Shown here piece after piece: positions 39,526 through 51,243 of a stretch of DNA of 64,000 nucleotides. A program made the position numbers and the translations under genes. Numbering within the stretch: the stretch's first letter is position 1; every line of letters starts with the position of its first letter. The notes below the pieces were generated by a model, which made no database searches, was not told the DNA's origin, and was given only the letters and a program-made list of their open reading frames with translations. Source of the DNA: Anisakis pegreffii (lineage: Eukaryota > Nematoda > Chromadorea > Rhabditida > Anisakidae); contig JAPYMA010000583.1 of assembly GCA_035041965.1 (NCBI GenBank), positions 47,513 to 111,512 on the forward strand, in the 5' to 3' direction.

Positions 39526-40205
39526 CTGTGGTTCTTATGGAAGGAGGGAGGAATTACCTATTTTGGGTAACTTAGGGATCTCGTGGGAGGTAACGCAGGA
39601 AGTCGGGAAACCAGTATTTCGCGCAGTTGTTATGTTGTGATAAAATGCCATTGTGATGGTGTTTTTTCACTTCGGTATGTAAATGCGATTAGTTCACTCT
39701 CCTTTCTTCTATTTTATGAATATCATTAGCTCGTCCAGACCTAAACAAAAGTCTTTTTAGTCACAAATGTTTCGTAAGTTCAATATATTCGCTGACATCG
39801 TCTCTCATCAACATTGGGGATTGACTGAGAGAAATTAATATTTGATGTTGTTTTATTATGATGAAACGTCATGTGATGGTGTATTTTCACTCAGATATCT
39901 AAACGTGGATTGCGCACGGAAACGCTAATCTTCATCCTATTTTCTGAGTATCTTTAGTCCGTTTAGGTCTGAACAAAATTCTGTTTGAGGAATTCACAAA
40001 TATCTCGTAAGTGCTTTAATATATTTTTCAACCGGTATAATACTTCTTCCGTGATGGACGACGACATTTCTTATGATCTTAATAACTGAAATGCTTGAAA
40101 AGTAGAATGGGAATTTCAAAGTAGACTCAATGCACCATTCGCATCTCAAAATCCTCGATAGTTCGAATTTATTTTCGTCCCTCATGTTACATTTGAATGG
40201 TACTT
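39526..40205 (+). mobile_element. Third, rearranged copy of the CAGTGGTTCT hAT-like element
   Basis: It begins CTGTGGTTCTTATGG and tracks the 9,972 element through GACATCGTCTCTCAT, GATGGACGACG and AAAAGTAGAATGGGAATTTC. The first roughly 300 bp are partly duplicated: two copies of the GTGATGGTGT...TCAC block lie at about 39,652 and 39,875. The 3' end is lost. It probably inserted into, or next to, the transposase relic to its left. Confidence 0.65.
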
Positions 40206-41113
40206 TTCTTGTACTTTCTTTCAAGATTTCACAATGCTATTACCCGTATGATTTGTTGAATATATTATTTTCTCATTAATTACGAACATATTAATTTAAA
40301 AAACTGTACTGAACACATGGCACTTCCATATTTCGAAAGTTGCTGGATCCCAGGATTATTCCGAGGGTGAAAAAAGATTCCGTAGTAGCAAAAATCGTCG
40401 GGAGTTTGCAAACTCTAATTACGATAACTTGAAATACGCTCATTCCGAACTCACGTCTAATGGTTACTTCTGCAAATCGTTTTGGGACTGAATACTTTTT
40501 AAATTGTTCACCATTTGATGAAATTTACGGAGGTGCGATTGACATATGAATTTACTAATTTGGAGTGGTGAGGCATTGGATTATGCGGCAGTGTCAACTG
40601 TTTAGAGTTGTGAGTTTCGCCGTACCGAAACGATCAAAACAGTCATTCAAGATAAGACTGGTTTATGAGTGGCGATAATCAAATTGAAATGCTGCGATAG
40701 ATTAAACTTGCTCTCAAACTTAAGTTGAGCCTCATGTTGGCGAACCATTCATTTATTTAATAGATATCTCTCCTCGTTATGATAGAACCACCAATTATTT
40801 TCGTGGGTGCATCCCGAAACTGTAGCAAAATGGTACGAGGTACCAATAATGCAATGGGTTGCCAACGAAGGGTCGGATTTTCTCTTCATGTTTGAACTCA
40901 GAATCTAGAAAATGCCCGCATGCAAGTGCGTTCTTCAATTGTATAAGCCCATTCCATCTCTGCAGTAAGTAATACTTGAGGCATTCATTTGGTTGCATTT
41001 TTCATTGGTTAACAATTGATATTTTGATACTTTAGGAATCGAAATGTAAAAAGAATAAATACAAACAAAGCAATGGACATGGATAACACAAACGATCCAA
41101 CTGACGATTTTGT

Positions 41114-43474
41114 TTACCGTTTTACGAATTGATCGATGAAATCCGGCATTAAGAAACAATAACGCTGATCTGTTTCATCGACATCAACGTCAACTAAACG
41201 ATATGTTATCAAAGATTTTGACGGGTCATATTCGAACAATACATACTGAGGATCTTTGCTCTTTTGTTCAAGACTAAACATCTTTTCCCGAATCAACTGC
41301 AGGACAGTTTTTAGAAAATTTATGGCTCCACTCGGTGACCATGGTGTTCCATTTCGACGCAGACTATCAACTTTAATTTCAGCTACACGTTTCACAATAC
41401 CTGAATATACTATACTTTAGGCTTATACATTAATGTATTACAAAAAATAGGGTATACTGATACCGACTGATGCACATTAGAATAATACAAGGATGAAAAA
41501 AATAATCTTAATTCTGGTTTTTGGAGCACTGCTCTCATTTGTAACAAAAGTCCGCGCAAAATTTTGGTCAGAATAAACGATAACATTCAAAGCACTGCAT
41601 CTGAGCCTGCAAGTTCTCTCAAAAAGCGCAAGCAGCTATCAACAGAGCTATGAGCTTGTACTATCAAGCGATCGGCATATCAACCAACAAACCACAGAGT
41701 TTCAAGTGAAAATTCTGGGAAGACTCTCATAGCAATGCAAAGAGCATTTGTGCCGATAAAGAACTGTTCAGATATAACGAAGTATCATTGATTTTGGTGT
41801 TAGAGCCTTTTTATTGCTTTCAAACTACTCGAAAAGGATATTCTTTCTGTTCGTCGTCATTAATTTATTAGAATTTACGACTGCTTGCACTCCTCACTCT
41901 ATAATAAAATCACTTGAATTTACGTTAAATGCAATACTGTATACTGCAGAAGGTCCACCTGAACACTATTCTTCAACTGCTTCTAACAGAAATGTTGTTA
42001 ACTGCTCTGGTATATTATTTGTATGTCTGGTTCATAACGATCGTTCATTAACCATACAGACCTTGCCAGGTTCGAAATCCCACAATGATACGTTGAATAC
42101 CTGCCAGATACGACTGCAGCCACCACTTCATTGCCTTCATCATCCAGAAATTCCCAGCCAACTGGTGATTTTGACTTGTCACAGTTTTCAACTCCAAATA
42201 ATTGCCTTCTGAATAACGTTTTGCATCGTGAGCATGTTGATAATACGATAATACTGTAGAAATGAATAAAAGGATAATTATCATCGTAACAACGATACTA
42301 ATGATATTTTACCCGCATCAAAACAATCCGTTTCTGCTGCGAACATAAGTCGAACGCCATCTTCGTTTTCTCCTAGCTTTGCCCTGAGGACGACATCAAA
42401 TTCTTTCAGATTAGAAACCGCTTCGGAAGTGTTCGGTTCCGACTGAAAACTGTAACAATAAATGTGTACACATTTCAAAAGTTAGTATCCATTCATCATC
42501 AGAAAAATCAAAAATGTTAAGTTGGTAATCAAAATACGATTAGATTTACTTGGAACTGAAAAGAACTACAGGACTGGTTAGAAGCGGAAGCAACGGGCTA
42601 TTGACAGAATGTGATAGTTGAAAGGTCAATCGACTAACGTTAGGACGATCTGTTGTAGCAAATTGTTCAAATTTAAAACCCCAATAACACATCAATTTTT
42701 GACGATCTGTTCTCTCAGCAATCTCTTGTTTCTTTTTTTCGGTTTGGAATTCGCACAGAAAAATTGTTGAACCGATGCGAACTGCACATAATTTCCAGCC
42801 TTCTCTCTGATCATAAGGTGTTGACGCGATTCTTGTTAAAAGACCACGATAGCAAACAAAATCCGTTTCGTAGCAAATCTTTAAAAAAAACGTTTAGAAA
42901 TTTATAGACTCTCACAATCGTCTAGTGAATTATTCTGATCAAAAATGAACGAAAAACGAGCTATTGCTTCTCCATGAGAGTCCATTTCTTGAACTAGTTT
43001 CATTTATAAAAGAGTCATCTGAACGAGAAAAAAATCGACGTTATCCTGATGCACTAAAAAGAACGGTTCAAAATTCACAAAAAACATTATTACAATTGCT
43101 AATATTACTACTACTACTATTATTATTACAAGCATTAGACGAAAGAACATGCCACCTACCTCTCTGGTTGGAACGCCCCGCTGTTTGGCTTGACAAATTA
43201 GCCATTTGCAAAGAACATCCAATTTTTCACCGTCTGGACCATTGAGATCATCTTTCGATTGGAATGAATCGTATCCAAGATTCAAATCAAAATTTGGTTC
43301 TTTGGCTTGCAGTATTTTTTTGTGAAAATATCTTGCTTCAGCACGATTTAATTCCACTTCACGTTCAGCTGTCACGCTAAATTCAGCAAAAACGTCAGGG
43401 TTCCAAGATCTGGGAAAATCTTTTCTGGATGATTCTTTTGCGACGACAGGTACAGATAGAAGCAATGAGGTCAT
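41114..43474 (-). CDS. DXO/RAI1-family decapping exoribonuclease
   Basis: A complete five-exon gene on the minus strand: 43,474-43,160, 42,878-42,550, 42,449-42,313, 42,253-42,062 and 41,400-41,114. All junctions keep phase, giving 419 aa (human DXO is 396). The start was chosen because a TTTCAG acceptor ends exactly at the ATG. DXO-family active-site landmarks are present: CYRGLLT (Arg 116), GFKFE (172-176), E-T-D (254-256), E-L-K (281-283), WWLQS (303-308 region) and VGFR (318-321). Enzymes of this family remove incomplete or non-canonical 5' caps, including NAD caps, and degrade the RNA 5' to 3'. All visible catalytic acids are kept, so activity is expected. Nematodes often have several paralogues; whether this one is the dom-3 or eol-1 type is not clear. 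Confidence 0.93.
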
Positions 43475-43480
43475 CTGAAA
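43475..43480 (-). promoter_or_regulatory. Splice acceptor abutting the DXO start codon
   Basis: TTTCAG on the minus strand lies directly against the ATG at 43,474-43,472, the usual layout for trans-splicing of a spliced leader in nematodes. Confidence 0.6.
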
Positions 43481-46400
43481 GTGAGCTAGTATTACCAACA
43501 ATAATAATTGATGAAAAATAACCGATTGCTGCTGCATCGACATTGTGCTCTGATCTTCATTTCACTACGACTACAAAACATGAAGTTGTCATTGACAGCG
43601 TCAAATAAAGCAACACCATGCCAAAATTGGTTACAAAAGTATGGGACGACGGTGACTGAAGTAATCTTTACCCTATCCTTCCCCCATCCCACATTGCTAA
43701 CACAAACCAAAGCGCACTTTTGCAGTGACGCCACTAGGCAATGAAACCTAAGCAATGCGAGCGTAGTATGTCGTCACTCGCTGACGCAACTAACGGCAAC
43801 GCAAACGAACAAGTGAATGAATAATGCACACACAATAGTGAAGGCACAAAAAGTGAATGAAAAGCGAAGGAAAAAAAGAATGCGTATAACCACGGAACGG
43901 AATCACTGAGTTCTAACAGGGCATCTGTTCTATCAACTTGAATTCTCAGAATATGGTCACATGCAAAAAATCAGAACTCCGTATACACGAGAAGCACAAT
44001 TTCCATGAGTGCACCTTTGTAATGCGATAGAGTGATACGGAGTTCAGTTTTCTTTAAAACTTATGGACTCAGAACCTTGAAAAATGACTACATGCAAGAA
44101 ATCAAAACTCCATATGCAGGATAAGAACAATGATTTCAGGGATTTCAACTGATTGATTCAAGCAATTAAGAATGATGACAACAGTGTGTATTGTTTCACT
44201 AATCAGCCAACATTTCATACCACATACTCAAAAAAAACTCCTGGTGTACCAACCGATGAAACAGTCATTAATGATAACTTCTCATTGTTAAAGTAGCAAT
44301 GAAAAACTGATTTCTCTTCGATGTCTATTCTGCAGATATCATGGAACAAGGATACGTGGAATACTGTTGATGATTTTATTTGTTGATTGTTGATTATTGA
44401 TTAAGTGATCGGGAAATTTTGAAAAATTACATGATCAAAATGAAGTAAATTCAAAAAATGAGTAGCAACAACTCTGGTTCAACATGCATATCCAGTTGAT
44501 CTCTAGCGTTAAGTATTCATTGATACGAGAACTAGAACGAAAAATAGTTACAAATATAACAATTCGGAAAAAAGTGTGAGTGAATTTTCCTTTCGTCGAA
44601 TCAATGAGATGTGACTAAATGAGTGGAATGTATCAGAATAACAAGAATTTAAAAAATTACAAAAATAAATGAAAATAAAAGATTTTTGGAGATGTAATAG
44701 TTATCCGAAGAATATTTTTAGAGGTTGTTGGAAAATTGCAGTTTTCGCAGAAATTCATTCAAGTCTTTCCGCAATCTGCCACTCAGTAATTCTGATCCTT
44801 TGAAAGACTCGTATTTTGATGGAGCTATTTATCGGATCAATGAATACTTCCAGGAATTTTGGAATCTTTTCAATATGTAACTTCAACACATCATGCATTC
44901 AAAATGCTTTCTCATAAATGTCCACTGCACTATACGATTTGCAGGCATCATATAACATTTTTTAGTCATACAATGAAAGAAAACGATTGCATTTTCAGAT
45001 TAAAACGTATTAATTGAATCACCACCGTTGAATTAATATCGTTATTATCACTGAACTGAATTTTTCTGAAGTTTTTAAAAATTCTCCAATCGTATTATAC
45101 TCTTCCCATCATATGCTCCAATCGGCTCACTTTCAGACATTTTGAATTTATGATGTAGTGTTCGAGAGCAGTTTATTATTTCAATCAACAACAATAACAA
45201 ACAAGTGTAAGTTTTAATCATAATTTCCGTTATCTGGTTTATTCATTCATCTGAACTTTCTCTTACTCCAGTCCATTGCTATCTCAATTAGTGAGTTCGA
45301 TATAATGCGTTATTGCTGTGCTTATATCATGAATATTGATAACTTATCATAATACAATGATAACTTTTCCACGTTCTAAACGATCGCATTCTCATCAAAA
45401 CAAATTTCAATGCATTGTGTTTACCTGCAACAGTATCAACATTATTCATATTAAGGTATTAACAAAAGGTATTCAATTTCACGCATAAATTCGTGTTCAA
45501 TCTACATTATTTCTTCTCTTGAAGAAGGCAACAGCGCGTTGTTAGCTTGAATGGATGTAACATGATTCGCTGAGTCTAGGTGTTGGGCTCAAGTTTAGCG
45601 TGTTTCTGGTTCACTCATGATAGTGCATGTGATTTTTTTTCAGCTAAAAATCCAAATCTGGTTATTTCTTCTACGATCAGTTTTATTTTTTGTGCATTTT
45701 TCTTGACAATTTTCGCGGATAATGCAAGTTTACAACGTTTTCGCCATATTTATGCCTTTGAACGCTCTATCACTCGATCAGTACCTAACTGTACCAATCT
45801 GATGAATATCATCTTCAGATGGTCCATACGCTCACGTTCAGTCTTTTTTCATGAGTGAAAACTTCCGCAGTTGGAGTATAAGAAAATTCATTCAAGTGGA
45901 GCTGATTCTTCGACGCGCAATTGCTCGATTTGCAAATTCTTTTGATTGATTTTTTAGGCGCCATGTTTGCTCAGTTCTGATCAATAACTCTCACAATTCT
46001 TTGGTGCCATCGTACAGAAGAGATCCCTAAAATGTCTGAAAATTTTTTATGCACATTTAATCCAGATGTCACCAATGTTTCAGCTGCTTTACTGAATATG
46101 TATTTATAACATAAGGATTTAATGCACTCTGTGATTTTGACATAAGTATAATGACATTTGTTCACATCAATGTTTTCAATGAAAACAACACCATACAAAG
46201 GATGAGATGCATTGGAACCCCTTTTAAAAGACCGTCATTGGCGGATCTGAATCGATATTTATCGAAGTCTTCTCGACTAGTCACGAGCTGTTACTAATCC
46301 TATTCATTTCACACTCGAATCTTGTAGGACTCAATTCAATAACAACAGTGATAGGAGTATATAATTAGTATTATTGATAAAATGATTATAATAATGATAT

Positions 46401-47776
46401 ATTTTAGAAAAGAAAAGTGTTCAATTGCATATAAATACACTTTTAGATTCTCAGCTGAAAATCTTGTTTATAAGTATCCAGAATTCGCAAAAGGACATAA
46501 AGCAATAAAATTTTTGCCTTATCTTGCAAACCATTTCTGAAAATTCATTAAGATGCATGCTAAAAGCAATTAAATAAAAGCAGACGTTTTCGCAGTAAAT
46601 GAGATGTTGGCGAAGAGTGAAATATCCGAAGCGATAATCAATTTAAAAGTGCGAGGAAATTCGAATTGGGAAATATAAAAATCTTACTTTTTTTTTTCTG
46701 GAAATTTTTGCATTGGTAATTATCACCGAATTGAACAAAATTTCTAGCAAAAGAGGATTTTTCAGTGAATATCCATAACATAATACGTATTATGTTCAGT
46801 ATTAGGAGATAAATTTGTTCATCCTTTCGCATTTCTTCCAGGATGCACTGAATGTATACTCTCATGGAGTAGTGTCGATGGGCATCTGAAGGCTCTTTGC
46901 AACAGGTATATTGAAACATCCTAATTTCACTCGAGCTATACGTAAATGATACATGTGAGCATCCAGTTCTAAACAACCACTCAAATGGTCTCGACCAATG
47001 TCAATCTAAATCAAACATAATTACACGTCATTAGTTTACAACTTTGATTAGCTGGAAATTTCTCATTTATGTTTTTGAAATATTGGCCGATAAAAAATGT
47101 AATCGTGGTCAATTTTTTGAAAACAATCACCAAAACATTGCATGATTCGTTCCTGTAACAATAAATTTACTGCTGTATTGAGAAGAATTGAGAATATAAT
47201 TCAAGAATTGACTGCTACATGGAAAGTTTGAAAAATCATGTAATGTAATTCATGTAGTCTGAATGAAAAAAAGGAAAAACAAATGAGATGCTTCGAAAAC
47301 GAACGTTCACTAAGCGAATGCATAAAGCTGCATATTCTGCCAGCCCTGGCACTTCAAAGCAGAGCGGTGGTGGATTACGCACTGAAAATTCATTCGCAAA
47401 TTTCATTTAATTTCAACAGTAAAAAAAGTTATTGTCAACAATAGAAGGAGGAAATGTATTCATAAATTTATTGCTCATCATATCAGTACTCTCGTACGAT
47501 GTGCATGAAGATTTTTTGTTGCCTCTTATTATGAGCAAACAATATTTGGCACACGTATCCATGTTTGCAAAATCCAATCAGTTATCAAATTTATCAACAA
47601 CTATTCCTATACGCACACGTTCCAGAGGTAAACAAATGCAGGCAAAGACCACTGCTCATATTTTTTCTTCAAAATTCATCCTAATCAAAATATGAGTTCG
47701 ATTGATACGGTAGAATACGAATACACCAATTTTTATTTGATGCTAAATAATAGGTTTGTAGAGAAAATATTATGCA
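43481..47776. other. Intergenic with possible coding relics
   Basis: No complete gene is visible. Two minus-strand stretches look protein-like but unplaceable: 47,005-46,862 (see the separate entry) and about 46,290-45,974, which needs a frame change. The rest is AT-rich and empty. Confidence 0.35.
46862..47005 (-). pseudogene. Unidentified exon-like fragment, minus strand
   Basis: A TTTAG acceptor-like site precedes a 47-codon open stretch that starts IDIGRDHLSGCLELDAHMYH, is well-balanced in composition, and ends at TGA. I do not recognise the family. A second fragment on the same strand near 46,290-45,974 reads FDKYRFRSANDGLLKGVPMH and, after a shift, YGVVFIENIDVNKCHYTY. Together they may be remains of one gene, or two exons of a gene I cannot assemble. 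Confidence 0.25.
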
Positions 47777-48406
47777 TAGTGTTTGTCGGGGAACGGACTC
47801 CCCGTCGGGGACCCCGGCGGGGAACGCGGGGAGCGCTTCCCCCGCGCAATTTGCTTCCCGACTTTTTCGCGGGGACCCCTCGTCCAATTTTCTGCCCGCG
47901 GCCTCCCGGGCGATCCGCTCCCCGACTTTTTCTCGGGGACCCCTCCTGTCCAGCTTCGCGCCCCGTCCTCCCCGACGGGGGGGACGGGGAGCGCGAACCT
48001 TCGCGAATACCGCGAACAATCAACTGAAAATGGTGAAAGAACGCTGCAACACTTTCAATATTGTCTTGTTGTTTGTTTTGAAATGTGAGTATAAGGTGCC
48101 CAGGAAAGAAAACTACTTCTTAAAAAAAAGAAGAAAAATCTTTAAAAAAATTGAAATTTTGCCTAAAAAATTGAGCTGAAATGCTCCCCGTCGGGAAACA
48201 CGGGGAGCGGTCATTCTCCGACGAGATCCCCCCAGCGCAATTTGCTCTCCAGCTTTTTTGCGGGGGTCCCCCGTCCAATTTACTCCCTGCGGGGATCCCT
48301 CCCCAGCGCAATTTGCTCCCCAACTTTTTCGCGGAGACCCCCCCCGTCCATTTTTCTCCCCGCGGGGTCCCCCTCCGTGCGAAAAACTGCTCCCCGACGA
48401 ACACTA
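47777..48406. mobile_element. GC-rich 630-bp hAT-type MITE
   Basis: The ends are TAGTGTTTGTCGGGGAAC and, reverse-complemented from the right, TAGTGTTCGTCGGGGAGC. The element is flanked on both sides by the exact 8-bp duplication ATTATGCA (47,769-47,776 and 48,407-48,414). A TAGNG terminus plus an 8-bp duplication fits the hAT superfamily. Two GC-rich blocks (47,785-48,000 and 48,181-48,400) hold about four direct copies of a unit of the type GCGCAATTTGCTCCCCGACT followed by TTTTCGCGGGGACCCC. They surround an AT-rich centre. Pro/Arg-rich open frames here are compositional artefacts. No transposase is present. Confidence 0.9.
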
Positions 48407-49118
48407 ATTATGCATTCAAAACTATCTATCGCATCAATCGAACTTTCAGTCATTCTAAATTCGTAATGGAACTGGAACAGATACAAAACTACTAGAACTG
48501 CTATGGGCTCTCGTGTCGTCTATCTTTAAGATACTTCGGAATAAATGAAATTTAAAAAAAAACACTGCTATAATAACTCACGTGAGAATTCGTTCCTGAA
48601 TATGACATGATCATTTATTGAAACAGTTAATTCCAGCCCCAAAATTTGAGGGTTGTATGTGATATTAGCACAAACTAAAAGAAATTATCTTTCGTCAGTT
48701 TGTGCAAAAAAATTGTTGTAACAAACTGGAGAAAACAAGAAAAAATCAATGAGAAGAGTTCTAAAAGACCATGGAAGAACAATAATAACAAAAATTTCAG
48801 CCGTGTGAACGGAATATTTAGAGAAACTGTTAAAGAATGACGATATTTTCTCGAAATAGACCCTTTTAATAAAGCAAAATATGCAATTCTGTTTCGAATA
48901 TGAACGTAATTCGAGGAATTTACAAGACTGCACTTTATTAATAGTAAGATAATCATTAATTTGAGAAAGATATATTTGTTTCAATAGCGAACCATTATCG
49001 TTTAAATGAATTTTGGGAATTGAAATGAACTTGCAACATCCACATTTATTCAGCCAACAACCACAATCCGATGCTGACAGTTCATCATTCCAATCAACAA
49101 CTTTACTACCACGTCGAT

Positions 49119-50752
49119 TTATCGGCGATGGCCCTTAAATGGATGTGCAGTTGGTTTCCAAAATTGAACATAATCCTCAGAATCAAGACTTAATCTAAGA
49201 TTTTCACAGCGAATGCCAAATAATCGATCTTCAGCTAAATCAATTATTTCATTCGATTCATGTTTATCACAACTGCAATTCTACATTAAACGTTTTAACA
49301 ATACCTCGTGCGCTCACTTCACGTTCTTTTGAAACTTTCATCACTAAACGAAAAGAATCAGTTATCATCTCCACTTTGCTCGGTTTATGCGCATCTATTA
49401 CACGTGTTACATCAACGATGAAATAATCTTTAAGTACAATTGATCGTCAACAATTTATGCAAATACATTTTCTACGATAGTTTTAATCGAAACTGTCACA
49501 ATAGTAACGATAAAGTGGCACAACGATGTTGTTGTTATGTTGGTGGCTAGCAAAGTAATTGTCCTAGGATTAGAAACGAGCTTTCTTGGCTCATTTTTCA
49601 TCCGGAGGGCGGGCTATGAGTTAGTCTGACAATCAAAAAAAACTCTGCCAATGATTTCAAGCTAAATCAGAGGAAAAAGCCGTACAAAGATAATTGTCTA
49701 TGCTAGCCACGCGGCTCGTTTGGGGGCGATTTTCGAAGTTTGTTAAGAGGTATAATAAATGCAGCAGTAAAGCTGGTGTTACATACAGTACAAATCATGG
49801 CATGTTCTTTCTAATGGTATCGAAATGATTTTTTGGAACTCTTCTTTATAGATTGATAAGGAACTTAATTTCTGAGCATGTCACTAGCGTTGTGAACACT
49901 ATCATTAGCGTTGTTACCATAACCATTATCATTCTCATAAATTTTATTGTTGAAGCAATATCCTTTATTATTATTTTCGAATCCTTATCATTATTACAAA
50001 CTGTCCATCGGTTGACAAATGAATGGAAGTTATAAATAAAACGATTAAAATCGATAAGAAAAACGATAATTTATAAATAAGACGATTACAAATAAAAATA
50101 AGCATCTATCTACCTTGCGATCCACCAGGAATATCAAAAAGTTTTAAACCAAGATAACATTTCTCTTCATGATGTATCACTGCACGCGATAAACGAACCA
50201 CAGTTGAATCGTTGAAATGACCATTCGAGTAAGTTAATTGACCCTCTTTTAACACTATGCTCTAAAAGCGCGTAAATTAATGGATAAACAATGAATAAAT
50301 GAATAATAGTAAGAAAAAATTGCGTCGATAACGGATAAAAATCACTTCAAGATTACACTCACATATACGGTGAAGTCACTCTTTTCAATGAACATATGCC
50401 TTTCTTTATTAATAACGGAATTTCATCGAAAGATACCTCAAATTCAATATGAGATCCTTCTTACACACACAATTGAGTTGCTCTTGAATGAAGATGAGTG
50501 GGGATTAAAATTATGAAATACAGCCAAACAATATCAACATGAATGATCATAAATTTAAACCTGCGGATCAAATCGATTGGGTGAAATAAGCACTGAAAGT
50601 GCGTATGGTATTCTGCATTGCTTATTAATACTGCCAAAATTGTTTTTGTTTTTACCGCTGATTATATAGTTATTGTTGTAATCGTTTGTGTTGTGACAAA
50701 TCATATATTTTGGAGTTAGTTTCATGTTGACATCCAAAAAATATGAATGAGT
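49119..50752 (-). CDS. Unidentified multi-exon coding region, possibly frameshifted
   Basis: Minus-strand exons inferred at 50,752-50,561 (opens after TTTCAG; contains CRIPYALSVLISPNRFDPQ), 50,459-50,363 (GSHIEFEVSFDEIPLLIKKG), 50,259-50,114 (LKEGQLTYSN then EEKCYLGLKLFDIPGGSQ), 49,427-49,305 (YFIVDVTRVIDAHKPSKVEM) and 49,272-49,119 (LFGIRCENLRLSLDSEDY, then TAA). Exons 2 to 4 join in exact phase with GTGAGT and GTAGAT donors. Exon 1 to 2 does not keep phase. The last join would need a 32-bp intron or a single-base shift near 49,270, since coding otherwise appears continuous. Beta-rich composition, no membrane segment, no family I recognise. It is either a real gene with sequence errors or missed exons, or a recently broken one. 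Confidence 0.5.
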
Positions 50753-51201
50753 CTGAAAATAAAAGAAAAACCAGTTATTCAGTGCTTAATTAATCGAAAG
50801 TAATCCACAAAAGTCAGAAAAACTTCGGCATTTTTCACTGTGTGAATAATAATGGTAAGAAATAAGCAGAGAACCTGATGAATCAGATGTGCTTCAGAAA
50901 CGCTTAAAACTGAACTGCTTTCAAGCAAAAGAATCACTAAAAATATTGTTTCACTGCATAATGATAATATCGAGAGTAAGGATAACGCCATATCTGACTG
51001 AATCGATCGTTGAAAGATCCTACTCGAAACAATTGTATCACCTTCAATTGATTCATTCATTTATTCTTACTCGGCTACAAATGGTTCACTGACCAATTTT
51101 CACTTCTTTAATTCTGATCATACAAAAACGAACGCACGTACGTGTATAGCCAGCTTTAAACATAACTCATCAAAACGTAAGAAATAAGCGGATATTCAAA
51201 T

Positions 51202-51243
51202 ATAAATCAGATCACATCTGAATTCCGATGTGATCTGATTTAT
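51202..51243. repeat. Perfect 17-bp hairpin
   Basis: Arms ATAAATCAGATCACATC and its exact reverse complement around an 8-nt loop with an EcoRI-type GAATTC. It lies upstream of the unidentified minus-strand coding region. A terminator, structured RNA or MITE relic are all possible. Confidence 0.75.

Noticed and set aside
43481..43543. N-terminal hydrophobic extension of the DXO first exon that looks like a signal peptide
   Set aside because: It is upstream of a perfect TTTCAG acceptor abutting an ATG, and DXO enzymes are not secreted.
47681..48495. Several overlapping Pro/Arg/Gly-rich frames on both strands
   Set aside because: All lie in or across the GC-rich MITE, where stop codons are rare by composition.
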